A DNA stretch of 64,000 bases. Origin: an uncultured Clostridia bacterium (GTDB lineage Bacteria > Bacillota > Clostridia > Christensenellales > UBA1242). A model generated the notes under the pieces. The model made no database searches. It saw nothing but the letters and a program-made list of their open reading frames with translations, and was not told the DNA's origin. Location: assembly GCA_944383915.1 (NCBI GenBank), contig CALWRJ010000016.1:95118-159117 (forward strand), given 5' to 3'. Position 1 is the stretch's first letter. The number at the start of each line of letters is the position of its first letter. Below are positions 37,279 through 47,298 of this stretch, piece after piece. The position numbers and the translations under genes were made by a program.

Positions 37279-40200
37279 TTAAATAGTACCCGAACCGAAT
37301 ACACTACCATTACCATTAATTATCTCTGATATTGCTATACTTACATCTGCCGACTGACCATTTGCAATTGAGACTGTGTAAGTATTATCGCTACCATCAC
37401 TTGCATCACCTGATACGGTTGTTCTAATGAATATTGAAACACTCATTGTCATTGTGTATGTACCGACTTGCACTTCTGGAGTCGCTGAATCACCCTCACC
37501 TAAAATCAATACGATACGGTCAGATGGATCTTCGTCATTTTGTAACACTACGAGAACGGCTGATTCACCGCCTACTTGGGTACCAGAATCATTTGTAAAT
37601 TGAATATTTAATGCTTGTAATTTTATATATTTAAATATTACATTTAGCCCAGTAATACTTTCATTTAGGTATGTATTATTAAGGCTGAAATTAATTGAAT
37701 TTTCTACACCATATCTAATAATAACATTACCAGCTTGGTCAACAATATAAATTTCGTCAAGCAAAACTCTTTGATTGCTTACTGATGTATTTGCTGATAC
37801 ATTATACCCAGAAATAACAACAGTATCATTAAATTTCACATTAAGAGGAGTTGCTGGCGATACAGATGAACTATTTACACTTGCTGAGTATGAGTTAGCA
37901 ACCCCTGTAGCATCAATACTATCAATTGAAACTCCACTAACAGTAATGTCAGAATTTAAGTTATCATAAATAGTCATTGTGTATGGATGCGAAGTATAGT
38001 AAACATTAACTGTTGCATCCGTTGAAAGTACAAATGATGCAGTTGCCGAGTTATTATATGTTGTGTTGTTAGGAGTATATGTTGGGCCATCACTAAATCC
38101 AGTTACACCTGAAATTGTGATATTATCTACCCTATATCCAAAACCTCTTTGGTTAATCGAAATAGTAATTGTATCGTTGCGAAGGTATTTGCCATTTATC
38201 GAACCCCCACCTAGTACACCTGATGTTATTGAATATAAAGATGTATCTAATGATTGTTGTACCTTGTCTAGATATTGAACAATAGTAACTGATTGTGTAA
38301 CACTAATATAATTTACAGTTACTGAAATTGCTGTGTTGTTTAATCCAGCAGCAACACCCATTTGCGTATAAATTCCTGCTATTGTTTGAGTAGTTAATCC
38401 CCTAAATATTTGTTGCGCTTGATTTGTTCCAACATAAGCACCATTATTAGGAGCATAATTAAGAGTTATTGGCTGTCCGCCAACACTTATTACAACATTA
38501 TCCATGTAGTATGCTTGATAATTAGCGCCTGTTACTTGAGTTGTATACCCTGTTAATGATGCATTTATTCCTAAACCGCTTGTTGGGCTTGCTGTAAGAG
38601 TAATCAAGCCAGCAGTTGGAGCACTACCATCTAACAATACATTAAATGATAATGAATAATCATCACGAGTCTCGTATACGACTTTATATGTGGGACTTGC
38701 TGTTGTATCAGTCACAGCAAAACTACCACAATATACCCCATTACCATCGGCTGTCAAACCACCCGGTATTTTAGTACTTGAGAAACCATAACCAGCGGTA
38801 TAATCAGGTAAAACATATACATAAACTGTAGAGCCGTACTGTGCATTTACTTGTAAATTTTGAGCCATACCAGCAATAGTTGATGTATCAGTAATACGAC
38901 TATTACTTAAAACAACTTTACCTGGAGCATCGTTTAATGCAGAGTCAAGATACTCGTTAATTATTACAGTTTTGCTGGCACGGTCAAACGAAGCAACAAC
39001 ACTCAAAACTACAACATCATCAGCAGGTTGATTTGAAGTTAAAACTGAACTTAAATTGAATGTAGGACTGGCTGTTTGATTTGATTGTGCCGCTAATACA
39101 GTCGCACCATTTCTTAAAGACCATTGTGAAAATGTAAGTCTACCATTTAATGCTGAAGTATTTTTAACACTAGCATTTAAAACCGTATTATTGTAGCGAG
39201 AATACTCAGTTGAAGTGGCTGTACTTGTCACAGTAGCACTGCTACCACTTGCGTTTGTGAATGTTACACTAGTTTCTGGAGTAACGCCTGCTGTTGTTGT
39301 ATCCGTGCTTGGATCGATAGATGTTGTTATTTGATACAATCTATCAAAGCGTGGTTGCAATGTGTAATAATCACTTGATGCATATGTATTATAGTCATTA
39401 TTAATAGTTATTGTATATACGCCACCACTTGCTGTACCGATAAATTGGTCACCTTCTGGAACTACTGTTGTAGGTGTTGCTTTATTTGTACCATAATACA
39501 AACTTGTAAATATACGGTTTGTTGCACTACCTAAATCAACATGCACAACAGAATCTTCTCTAAACCATTTATCTCCGTTACCTGTAGACCAAGCATCAAG
39601 ATTTGAATTTAAAGGTTCAGAACCAACTTCATATGTCATAGTAAAGTCACTTGCTTCATATTGCTCAGAGAAACCATTATAAAGCGCATCTGCTTCAAAA
39701 TTGTAAAGGCGAATAAATCTTGCTTCTAGGTTGTAGTAATCATCAATATTATTGAATGTGTAAGTATAATTGAAACCGCCTGTTGTGGCTGATTTAGTTG
39801 TAGAACTAGCACTTATTACTCTATCACTTTCATCATATATTACATTGCCATTTTGGTCAAGATTTTCAATTTTATTACCTGCACTGTCAATATCGTATTT
39901 GTACCAACCATCAAACACATAGTGGCCTGTGCTATCACTGAATGCTGCAGTAGCAGTTATAGTAACTGACGAATTTATCGCAAGATTTGTACCACCACCG
40001 GAAACGCTACAAGCACTATTACTAGAAAGCAGGTTGACATCAACATTTTTTAAGAAAATGTAAAGCATTGGCAAACGGTCATTTGCCACATTTGATATAA
40101 ACCAAACATCTTTACTAAATGTCCAACCTGAATATGTACTTTTGCTACGCAAAGAATCATATGATGTAACTAAAGTCGTACCATTTACAGAATCGTCAGC

Positions 40201-41880
40201 ATTATTATAAAATACTACATTTTGCGCTGTACCACTGAACGCGCCAGCCACACCACCTGTAGCACCACTAACTGCTTGCGCAATACCAATATTATAGCAG
40301 TTTGCGATAGTAGAACTTGAAACGCTACCAACCAAACCACCAACATTGCCGTAACCAGACACACCACTCAAATTGTATGAATTTACTAAACCAGCTGTAG
40401 CATTGTCAGCGCTAACACTAAATGTACTTGTACTACTTACAAGCGAACCAACAAGACCACCAACATTATTGTAACCCGATACACCACTATTACTAAAACA
40501 TTGAGAAATCAAACTTTTTATAGCAGTACCAGCAATTGCACCAACATTAGAGTTTGAAGTGTACCAACTAGAATCGATAACACCTACTCTTTGAACAACG
40601 GCATTTTCAATATTACCAAACAATCCAACTAGACCAGAACCAGCGGTCGCAAGATTGCTTATTACATATCCATCACCGTCAAAATTGCCTCTAAATGGGA
40701 AATTTGCTCTACCAATAGGGTCCCAAACAGTAACATCACTCATATCGATGTCGTTAGTCATACGGAAATACACGCCAGATAAATCTTGACCAGCCATTAC
40801 AGCATCAGAAATAAGGACTAACATTCTAGAATTTGAAACTGTGAAAGGACTTTTAGACGAGCCATCACCAGCCGCAGCACCACCGCCATTTTCAAGCGAA
40901 TCAGTAAACATACCTTTGTAGTCAGGAGCTACTAATAAAGTCGAACTACTTGATACCGCCTCGCCTGCGCTTACACTAACCACTTCGTTACTACTATATT
41001 GTGGCAAAGCAAGGTTGATACAAGGACGCACTGAAAGTATCTGCCCTTCGTCAGCAGATTTAATCACACCATTTTGAATGATTGCTTGGTCATTATTTAT
41101 ATTAGAACGCAACCAAGCATTATTTACTGCAAGGCGCATTTCGTTTGAAGTATTCCAAAGACCAGAATTTACTTCAAAACCGTCTTGGTCAATTGTTTTA
41201 AATGAATTTACACGCGCTTTTGGCGATGTGTCGGTATTTGCAAAACCACCTACTTCATAAGCACTAGGCAACCAAACTTTATCACCAACCACTCCGTCAT
41301 TATCAACAATATCATCATTGTTTAATGTGCTAATTTGGACAGCCTGTGCACCATCTGCTTGATAATAAATAGATTTATCTCCATATGGCACAATTAAACT
41401 TGCATTTTGCTCACCTATTGCACTTAACAATTCGGGATAAAATTCATTTAATAAATAGTCACGAACATCACTTTCTTTATAGTTTTCACCACCAAAAGCG
41501 AGTTCTGCAACAGACTCGTTAGCAAGTAGTGTCACAATGCCATTTTGACTGTAAACTACTGTCCACGAAATTCCACCAAGCTTAACAACAGGTGACGAAA
41601 CAACCCCACCGCTATTACCAAGCGCGATGTTGTCCCCATGACTATTTACACTATTAACGAGTGTGTAAGCGAGGTCGCTCCAACCAGCAGAAGTCAACAA
41701 TGCCTCACTATCTAGATTTTCAACATTATTCCCCGGTTCTGGAGTTACGCTATAATCTTTTCTCTCGGAAAATAATATACCTAGAGTAATAGCAGTTGCG
41801 CAAACAAGCGCTAAAACGGTAATTAGCACCGTTTTAAGCCATTTTTTAGACAAATTTACGCCCCTGATAAAAGTACTCAT
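37279..41880 (-). CDS. Giant surface protein with DUF6273-like, GLUG and beta-repeat regions
   Basis: A 1533-residue protein. The N-terminal anchor is at about 15-37 (WLKTVLITVLALVCATAITL). A DUF6273-like domain covers about 50-300, ending in AWLRSN...ILSVRPCINLALPQ. GLUG repeats cover about 310-610 (GNFDGDGYVISNLA, VGGLVGSL, VGGLVGSV). Then come about 900 residues of Ser/Thr/Asn-rich divergent InlB-type repeats. There is no C-terminal membrane helix, unlike the protein at 31740. The ATG at 41880 is preceded by GGAGG at seven bases; the longer frame to 41949 has no ribosome site. It is first in a putative operon with the PHP gene. Confidence 0.85.
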   Translation of the reverse strand: MSTFIRGVNLSKKWLKTVLITVLALVCATAITLGILFSERKDYSVTPEPGNNVENLDSEALLTSAGWSDLAYTLVNSVNSHGDNIALGNSGGVVSSPVVKLGGISWTVVYSQNGIVTLLANESVAELAFGGENYKESDVRDYLLNEFYPELLSAIGEQNASLIVPYGDKSIYYQADGAQAVQISTLNNDDIVDNDGVVGDKVWLPSAYEVGGFANTDTSPKARVNSFKTIDQDGFEVNSGLWNTSNEMRLAVNNAWLRSNINNDQAIIQNGVIKSADEGQILSVRPCINLALPQYSSNEVVSVSAGEAVSSSSTLLVAPDYKGMFTDSLENGGGAAAGDGSSKSPFTVSNSRMLVLISDAVMAGQDLSGVYFRMTNDIDMSDVTVWDPIGRANFPFRGNFDGDGYVISNLATAGSGLVGLFGNIENAVVQRVGVIDSSWYTSNSNVGAIAGTAIKSLISQCFSNSGVSGYNNVGGLVGSLVSSTSTFSVSADNATAGLVNSYNLSGVSGYGNVGGLVGSVSSSTIANCYNIGIAQAVSGATGGVAGAFSGTAQNVVFYNNADDSVNGTTLVTSYDSLRSKSTYSGWTFSKDVWFISNVANDRLPMLYIFLKNVDVNLLSSNSACSVSGGGTNLAINSSVTITATAAFSDSTGHYVFDGWYKYDIDSAGNKIENLDQNGNVIYDESDRVISASSTTKSATTGGFNYTYTFNNIDDYYNLEARFIRLYNFEADALYNGFSEQYEASDFTMTYEVGSEPLNSNLDAWSTGNGDKWFREDSVVHVDLGSATNRIFTSLYYGTNKATPTTVVPEGDQFIGTASGGVYTITINNDYNTYASSDYYTLQPRFDRLYQITTSIDPSTDTTTAGVTPETSVTFTNASGSSATVTSTATSTEYSRYNNTVLNASVKNTSALNGRLTFSQWSLRNGATVLAAQSNQTASPTFNLSSVLTSNQPADDVVVLSVVASFDRASKTVIINEYLDSALNDAPGKVVLSNSRITDTSTIAGMAQNLQVNAQYGSTVYVYVLPDYTAGYGFSSTKIPGGLTADGNGVYCGSFAVTDTTASPTYKVVYETRDDYSLSFNVLLDGSAPTAGLITLTASPTSGLGINASLTGYTTQVTGANYQAYYMDNVVISVGGQPITLNYAPNNGAYVGTNQAQQIFRGLTTQTIAGIYTQMGVAAGLNNTAISVTVNYISVTQSVTIVQYLDKVQQSLDTSLYSITSGVLGGGSINGKYLRNDTITISINQRGFGYRVDNITISGVTGFSDGPTYTPNNTTYNNSATASFVLSTDATVNVYYTSHPYTMTIYDNLNSDITVSGVSIDSIDATGVANSYSASVNSSSVSPATPLNVKFNDTVVISGYNVSANTSVSNQRVLLDEIYIVDQAGNVIIRYGVENSINFSLNNTYLNESITGLNVIFKYIKLQALNIQFTNDSGTQVGGESAVLVVLQNDEDPSDRIVLILGEGDSATPEVQVGTYTMTMSVSIFIRTTVSGDASDGSDNTYTVSIANGQSADVSIAISEIINGNGSVFGSGTI

Positions 41881-41953
41881 AATCAATCCTCCAAATAAAA
41901 ATCTATTGAATTTTAGTAAAAAAAGATTTTTTGTCGCGCATTTATTCAAATTT

Positions 41954-41983
41954 ATTTTACCATATTAGACAAAAAACTTACAA
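41954..41983 (-). promoter_or_regulatory. Possible promoter of the giant surface-protein operon
   Basis: TTGTAA (41983-41978), 18-base spacer, TAAAAT (41959-41954). Confidence 0.45.
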
Positions 41984-42073
41984 ACAAAAAACGACATATT
42001 TTAAAAATATTTCATTTTTTATTTTTATTTTCTCTAATAATCTCGAATAAATACATAAAAATTACAATTTTTG

Positions 42074-42658
42074 TTATCGAGTTTCGTCAAGATATGTTGA
42101 CATAAAGTCAGCCATATGGAACAAAACGCAAATTGGATATTTGTAAAAAGCATCAGTTAATGAATAAGAGCCACCTTTTACTCGCATATCAAAACCACCC
42201 ATATGCCAATTTATCGCCATCGCTTCCTCACGAGTGAGTCTAACAAAGCCATTAATGATATATACAGATTTTTCGCCATGTCCATAAGGTAAGGAATCAT
42301 CGACTGTATAATATGGCTGCTGAACCCAATTGCCGTCTATCTTTACATTTTTATAATCAACTTTATAAGTATTTACTTTGCAAATATCGTGTAGCAACGC
42401 AATAAGCGTAATACTTTCATTTGAGATATGCGAAGTATAATCATCACCGTATTCGTTTTTTATTAATTCATTAAATCTTTTGTAAACATTAAGACTGTGA
42501 GCACATAAGCCACCCTCTACAGCCGAATGGAATTTAGTGCTAGCAGGCGCTGTAAAAAAATCTGTTGTTTCTAGCCAATCTATTAATTTTTCTATACCTT
42601 CCCTTTTAACATTTTCGCGTAATAGCGAAATAAATTTTTCCTTATTTTCTGCTATCAT
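42074..42658 (-). CDS. HD-domain hydrolase
   Basis: A 194-residue HD-superfamily protein, metal-dependent phosphohydrolase fold. It has GLCAHSLNV (H54), ALLHDICK (H90, D91), YGHGEKS, NWHMGGF and a distal MADFMSTYLDE aspartate, the usual HD ligand order. Nucleotides are likely substrates; proteins of this size also occur in phages. It is cytosolic. The ATG at 42658 follows AAAGGA. Confidence 0.85.
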   Translation of the reverse strand: MIAENKEKFISLLRENVKREGIEKLIDWLETTDFFTAPASTKFHSAVEGGLCAHSLNVYKRFNELIKNEYGDDYTSHISNESITLIALLHDICKVNTYKVDYKNVKIDGNWVQQPYYTVDDSLPYGHGEKSVYIINGFVRLTREEAMAINWHMGGFDMRVKGGSYSLTDAFYKYPICVLFHMADFMSTYLDETR

Positions 42659-42740
42659 ATTTTTATCCTTTGTTTTTATTAATATTGAAATTGTATTAAA
42701 TATTTAATATTAAGTCAAATAAATTTAGATATAAAATAAC

Positions 42741-42769
42741 AAAAAAAGCCCTGCAATATAATTGCAGAA
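42741..42769 (-). terminator. Terminator of the hypothetical gene at 42791
   Basis: CTGCAAT/ATTGCAG stem, three-base loop, then GGGCTTTTTTTG on the minus strand. Confidence 0.85.
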
Positions 42770-42790
42770 CTTATGTTTATAATTTTTTCT

Positions 42791-43099
42791 TTAACGCGAC
42801 ATCTCGCTTTCTTGAGTATAAGTTGTTTCTGTTTGTTGAGAAATTTCCTTATTTTCTTGTTCTTGATTTGTTTCGATTGTTCTTTTGCCTTCGACTGCAC
42901 ATCCCATTTTGTATTGAGCCATTATTGTTTGCGCATCAGCACCTAAGAATGTCCTATATAAAGGATAATAAGTTTTATCCAATACATGAAGTGATGAAAC
43001 CTTTTCGTTTGTTTGGCTCGCTTCTACTTTTTTGCTATCTACTTTTTGTGAACCATTTTCATCTTTACCAAACGCACATTTCGCACCTATAATACTCAT
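42791..43099 (-). CDS. Small hypothetical protein with charged tail
   Basis: A 102-residue protein that I do not recognise. The N-terminal half contains MSIIGAKCAFGKDENG and a central YYPLYRTFLGADAQTIMAQY stretch; the last 30 residues are Glu/Gln/Thr-rich and probably disordered. There is no signal peptide. The ATG at 43099 follows GAGG. It is monocistronic with its own terminator. Confidence 0.65.
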   Translation of the reverse strand: MSIIGAKCAFGKDENGSQKVDSKKVEASQTNEKVSSLHVLDKTYYPLYRTFLGADAQTIMAQYKMGCAVEGKRTIETNQEQENKEISQQTETTYTQESEMSR

Positions 43100-43255
43100 A
43101 ACTTTTCCTCTCTTTCATATTATATTATATATAAATATATAACACATATTTAAATATTATTCAAGCGGTTATACAAAAATTTGTTTTAAAATTTTTAAAA
43201 AAACGGTTTTAACTTGCACAAATTTATAAATTAAAATGTTTTATTGAAAAACTAT

Positions 43256-43284
43256 TTGTAAGTAATTTAATATTATGTTATAAT
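43256..43284 (+). promoter_or_regulatory. Promoter of the aldehyde dehydrogenase gene
   Basis: TTGTAA (43256-43261), 17-base spacer, TATAAT (43279-43284). Confidence 0.8.
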
Positions 43285-43312
43285 AAGCTTATGCAAAATT
43301 TTAGGAGTGACT

Positions 43313-44698
43313 ATGGAAACAAAACAAATATTAGATAATCAACATGAATTATTTTTAACAGGCAAAACATTAAGTTATAATTTTAGAATAAAACAATTAA
43401 ACTTGTTAGAGCAATCTATAAAAAATCATATACCTGCTTTGTTAGAAGCGTTTAAAAAAGATTTAAACAAATGCGAATTTGATGCTGTTACAACAGAAAT
43501 AAGTCTTGCTTTGCAAGAATTGCGACATCAAAAAAAGCATTTGCGAAAATTTATGCGTCCACAAAGCGTTCACACAACTCTTTTAAACTTCCCTGCTAAA
43601 GGGAGAATTATTCATGAGCCTTATGGAAATACGCTTATTATGTCGCCGTGGAATTATCCTTTTCAATTGACAATAAATCCACTAGTTGCCGCTATTGCTG
43701 GTGGCAATACTGCAATAGTAAAACCGAGCGCATATACCCCAAATGTAGCACAAGTGATTAAAGACATTCTCGATGTTTTTGACCCTGCATATATAGCCAC
43801 CGTTATGGGCGGACGCGCGCAAAATCAAGAGTTGCTTGACCAAAAATTTGATTTAATTTTCTTTACAGGAAGCAAAGAAGTTGGCAAAGTTGTACAAGAA
43901 AAAGCATCGCAACACCTTACCCCTGTAATTTTGGAGTTAGGCGGAAAATCACCTTGTATAGTTGATAAATCTGCAAATTTGAAAACAGCCACACGCCGTA
44001 TTGTTTGGGGTAAATTTTTAAATGCCGGACAAACTTGTATCGCACCAGATTATATTTTTGTGCATGAAAGCGTATATGACAAATTTATAGAATTAGCAAT
44101 TTCTCAAATTAAACAATTCTACTATAAAGATGACAAGTTAAACGAAAACTTTATGTATATCGTTAACGAAAAGCATGTTGAGCGCTTAAAAGGACTTATA
44201 AATAAAGATAAACTTGTTTTTGGTGGTAATGTAAATGGCAGACAAATGGAGCCAACAGTCTTAAAAGATGTCGAATTTAATGATGCTGTTATGCAAGAGG
44301 AAATTTTTGGTCCTATTATGCCTATAATAAAATTTAGTGACTATGATGAAGTTATTAAATATATAAACACACATGACAAGCCACTTGCATTATACTTATT
44401 TGCAAGGGATAAAAATGTTATACAAAATATAACATATAACACAAGTTCGGGAGGTATGTGTATTAATGAAGTTATTATGCACTTCACAGAGCATAGGCTA
44501 CCTTTCGGTGGTGTCGGAGCAAGCGGTATGGGAAATTATCACGGAAAATACTCATTTCTTGCATTTACACACGCAAAATGTATATTGAGGAAAAACCCAA
44601 ACATTGAACTTATGGTTAAATATCCCCCATACACAGACGGAAAATCAAAATTTGTGTATATGTATCTAGGACACAAACACAAAAACAACGGAAGGTAA
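43313..44698 (+). CDS. Aldehyde dehydrogenase, class 3-like
   Basis: It oxidises aldehydes to acids with NAD(P). The 461 residues match the short class 3 (fatty/aromatic aldehyde) form. Visible motifs are SPWNYPF (N114), LELGGKSP (E208), NAGQTC (C242, the nucleophile), EEIFGPI and a YPPY motif near the C-terminus. There is no signal peptide. I chose ATG 43313 because the GTG at 43307 is part of the AGGAG ribosome site (43303-43307). It is transcribed alone from a good SigA promoter. Confidence 0.93.
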   Translation: METKQILDNQHELFLTGKTLSYNFRIKQLNLLEQSIKNHIPALLEAFKKDLNKCEFDAVTTEISLALQELRHQKKHLRKFMRPQSVHTTLLNFPAKGRIIHEPYGNTLIMSPWNYPFQLTINPLVAAIAGGNTAIVKPSAYTPNVAQVIKDILDVFDPAYIATVMGGRAQNQELLDQKFDLIFFTGSKEVGKVVQEKASQHLTPVILELGGKSPCIVDKSANLKTATRRIVWGKFLNAGQTCIAPDYIFVHESVYDKFIELAISQIKQFYYKDDKLNENFMYIVNEKHVERLKGLINKDKLVFGGNVNGRQMEPTVLKDVEFNDAVMQEEIFGPIMPIIKFSDYDEVIKYINTHDKPLALYLFARDKNVIQNITYNTSSGGMCINEVIMHFTEHRLPFGGVGASGMGNYHGKYSFLAFTHAKCILRKNPNIELMVKYPPYTDGKSKFVYMYLGHKHKNNGR

Positions 44699-44889
44699 GG
44701 CAAAAGTATTCGCAAAAACATTAAAATACCCCATTTTTGAACGAACAAATACTCATCTAAATAAAAAATCTCGGCTCTCAGCGCGTTTTAAATTAAATTT
44801 TTTGTTAAACTTAATTGCATTTAATAATTTCTATAAAAAAACAATTTGCAAAAAAGATTATTAATTATAAAATTAAAAAATATAACTGA

Positions 44890-44918
44890 AAAGGAGACTT
44901 TTAATAGTCTCCCTTTTT
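44890..44918. terminator. Hairpin terminator between the ALDH gene and the basic-protein gene
   Basis: GGAGACT (44893-44899) pairs with AGTCTCC (44906-44912). T6 follows on the plus strand and CCTTTTC on the minus strand. Confidence 0.75.
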
Positions 44919-44942
44919 TAACGCTTGATTAATCTCGCAAAA

Positions 44943-45182
44943 TTATTTTGCACGAGATTTTGTAGCGCTACTACGAGTTCTGGTCGAGTTAGAGTTTTTA
45001 GTTGCCTTAGAACAAGTACGAGTTGTTCTATTGCGTGAACTCATTTCCGCACCACTTTCGATAGACTTATTCGCGCGTTTTTTAGCGCATCCGCCATCAT
45101 AATTGCAACCGCAATTTTTCTTATTAGCGGTAGTCTTTGTTGTAGCACGGCCGGCAGAATTCGTTGATGACCTAGTAGCCAT
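44943..45182 (-). CDS. Small very basic Ser/Thr/Lys/Arg-rich protein with four Cys
   Basis: A 79-residue protein made mainly of Thr, Ser, Lys, Arg, Ala and Asn, with a central NCGC...GGC cluster. The ATG at 45182 is supported by GGAGGTGA at a good distance. Composition suggests a nucleic-acid-binding, histone-like or spore-core protein, but no family motif is visible and it is not an alpha/beta SASP. It has a hairpin terminator. Confidence 0.65.
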   Translation of the reverse strand: MATRSSTNSAGRATTKTTANKKNCGCNYDGGCAKKRANKSIESGAEMSSRNRTTRTCSKATKNSNSTRTRSSATKSRAK

Positions 45183-45330
45183 TAATTTCACCTCCGCGTT
45201 TTTGCAAGTTCGCTTGCGATAGTATTTTGTGATAAATTATAAATTTCATTCGTAATAGTTTATGTAAAAGTTTGTAAACATAATCTAATTTATATTTAAA
45301 AATAATTTAGATAATAACAACAAAAAAACA

Positions 45331-45386
45331 GTATTATGCAACATATTTTAATGCATAATACCCTGCATAGTACTTATGCATAATAC
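45331..45386. repeat. Phased TGCATARTAC repeats
   Basis: TGCATAATAC at 45352-45361, TGCATAGTAC at 45364-45373, TGCATAATAC at 45377-45386, and the exact inverse GTATTATGCA at 45331-45340. The direct copies recur every 12-13 bases, close to one helical turn. Related copies lie at 1842-1851 and 1853-1862. Confidence 0.85.
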
Positions 45387-45548
45387 CTATTTTATTATGT
45401 AAATTTTCAATTTATAAAATTTAAACAAAATTTTATACGCTTTTGATTATAAATTGTAGTTAATCCTCAAACATAACTATTTAAAATTACAATAATTAAT
45501 TTTATTACTCTTACACAATTTTATAATCACCTAAATTTTGCGCAAAAA

Positions 45549-45583
45549 AATAAAAAGCCAAAATTTTCGGCTTATTATTTTAT
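45549..45583 (-). terminator. Terminator of asp23-fakA-like operon
   Basis: AATAAAAAGCC/GGCTTATTATT stem with loop AAAATTTTC, 25-50 bases after the stop. Confidence 0.65.
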
Positions 45584-45603
45584 ATTAAATTTTCTTATTT
45601 GTT

Positions 45604-47244
45604 TTATTCTACGCTTATAAGATAGTAGTATACAGGCTGACCACCTTCTATTGCAGAAACTTCACAATCAGGATACTTTTCTTGCAAACGATTACAAAGT
45701 TCATTTGCATCTTCCTCATTTACACCTTCACCATAAAATAAAGTGATATTAACCTTATCATCGTGCATCATTTTTTCTACAAGTTTAATTGTGGCATCAT
45801 TTACTAATTTATCTTTTGATTTTATTGAACCACCTTCAATTCCTATTATGTCGCCCTCATTCAAATCAAACCCATCAATATGAGTTTTACGAACCGCATA
45901 AGTAACAGCACCACTTGTAATACTATTGCGCGCTGTGTTCATTGCTTCAATGTTTTCATCAACTGTGCCGTCCATATTAAACGCAAGACACGCAGAAATC
46001 CCTTCTGGTATAGATATTGTAGGGATAACATGTATAATTTTCTTTGTTAGGCTTTTCGCTTGTTCTGCCGCAAGCACAATGTTTTTATTGTTTGGGAATA
46101 CAAATACATTGTCGCTTGGTGTCTTTTCTACAGCCTTAGCAATATCATCAGCGCTTGGATTCATAGTTTGACCACCTTCTACTATATGATCAACGCCTAA
46201 ATCTTTAAATACAGCACTAATACCATTACCTGTTGCAACTGCTACCATACCAAAAGGTTTTGAAGGTTGAACCGCTCGTGCACGAGCCGCTTTTAGTTCG
46301 CGATTTTGTTGCACCATATTTTCTATTTTAATATTGTGAATTTCACCTAATTCAAGAGCATAACCTAATGCTCTATTTGGTTCGTTAGTATGAACATGGA
46401 CTTTGATTAATGTTAAATCACCGATACAAATTACAGAATCACCTATCGCCATTAACTTTTCACGAAGTTTGTCTATATCCGATTCAGTTGTCTTTTTATT
46501 TAGTTCAATTACCATAAATTCAGTACAATAAGCAAATTCTATATCTGCTAAATTTTCATAATTAATAATAGCGGTATTGTCTTCAATTGGCTTAGACTCT
46601 TCGGCTTCTTTTAAAGTCAAATCCTCGTCTTCATTAATTAGTCCTTTATAAAATCCGATAAAAATAACTAAAAGCGCCTTACCGCCAGCGTCAACTACGC
46701 CTGCCTGCTTCAAAACAGGCAGAAGTTCTTGAGTTTGTTCAAGAATTTCCTCTCCTGTTTTTAAAACTTGGTCAAAAAACCCTTCAAAATCAGCATGCTT
46801 TTTTGCTGCTGCTTCTGCAGAATCAGCCATAACTCGAATTACAGTAAGAATTGTGCCCTCTTTGGGAATAGACACAGCCTTGTATGCATATTCAGCACCA
46901 CTACGCATAGCCTTTGCAAAGGCTTTAGTAGATAGTTCTGTGTTTTTCATAATTTCAATTGACATACCGCGTAAAATCTGCGACAAAATAACACCAGAAT
47001 TTCCCCTTGCACCACGAAGCGCACCTTTTCCTAATGCTTCACCAATTCCATCAAGATTGTTAGTAGGACAATCATTTACTTCTTTAGTTGCTGATTTAAG
47101 TGTCATTGAAGTGTTACCGCCAGTATCGCCATCAGGCACAGGGAATACATTAAGACTATCAATATACTTTCTATTACTTTCTAGATAAACATTCGCTGCA
47201 TTAATCATTCTGCGTAATGTTGCACCATTTATACTTTTCTCCAT
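45604..47244 (-). CDS. fakA: DhaL/DAK2-domain protein, fatty acid kinase FakA-like (YloV)
   Basis: A 546-residue protein. The N-terminal DhaL nucleotide-binding domain shows NVFPVPDGDTGGNTS (D38, D40), GARGNSGVILSQ and GVVDAGGKALL. The C-terminal part matches the YloV/DegV-associated region. FakA phosphorylates fatty acids bound to a DegV-type FakB, feeding exogenous fatty acids into phospholipid synthesis. No fakB is in the window. It is 54 bases downstream of the Asp23 gene, the usual yloU-yloV pair. Confidence 0.9.
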   Translation of the reverse strand: MEKSINGATLRRMINAANVYLESNRKYIDSLNVFPVPDGDTGGNTSMTLKSATKEVNDCPTNNLDGIGEALGKGALRGARGNSGVILSQILRGMSIEIMKNTELSTKAFAKAMRSGAEYAYKAVSIPKEGTILTVIRVMADSAEAAAKKHADFEGFFDQVLKTGEEILEQTQELLPVLKQAGVVDAGGKALLVIFIGFYKGLINEDEDLTLKEAEESKPIEDNTAIINYENLADIEFAYCTEFMVIELNKKTTESDIDKLREKLMAIGDSVICIGDLTLIKVHVHTNEPNRALGYALELGEIHNIKIENMVQQNRELKAARARAVQPSKPFGMVAVATGNGISAVFKDLGVDHIVEGGQTMNPSADDIAKAVEKTPSDNVFVFPNNKNIVLAAEQAKSLTKKIIHVIPTISIPEGISACLAFNMDGTVDENIEAMNTARNSITSGAVTYAVRKTHIDGFDLNEGDIIGIEGGSIKSKDKLVNDATIKLVEKMMHDDKVNITLFYGEGVNEEDANELCNRLQEKYPDCEVSAIEGGQPVYYYLISVE

Positions 47245-47298
47245 ACAATAAAACCTCTGATAATAAAAACAAATAAGAATAGGAAAAGAATGTAAAAG

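Larger units (their letters stand above)
45183..45603. other. AT-rich intergenic region with iteron-like repeats
   Basis: About 420 bases without a gene that I can support. It contains four copies of TGCATARTAC (one inverted) at 45331-45386 and the fakA-like gene terminator at 45549-45583. Confidence 0.6.

Noticed and set aside
42715-42900. A 61-codon Lys-rich minus-strand frame overlapping the gene at 42791
   Set aside because: It overlaps in another frame and covers the terminator at 42741-42769; no ribosome site is present.
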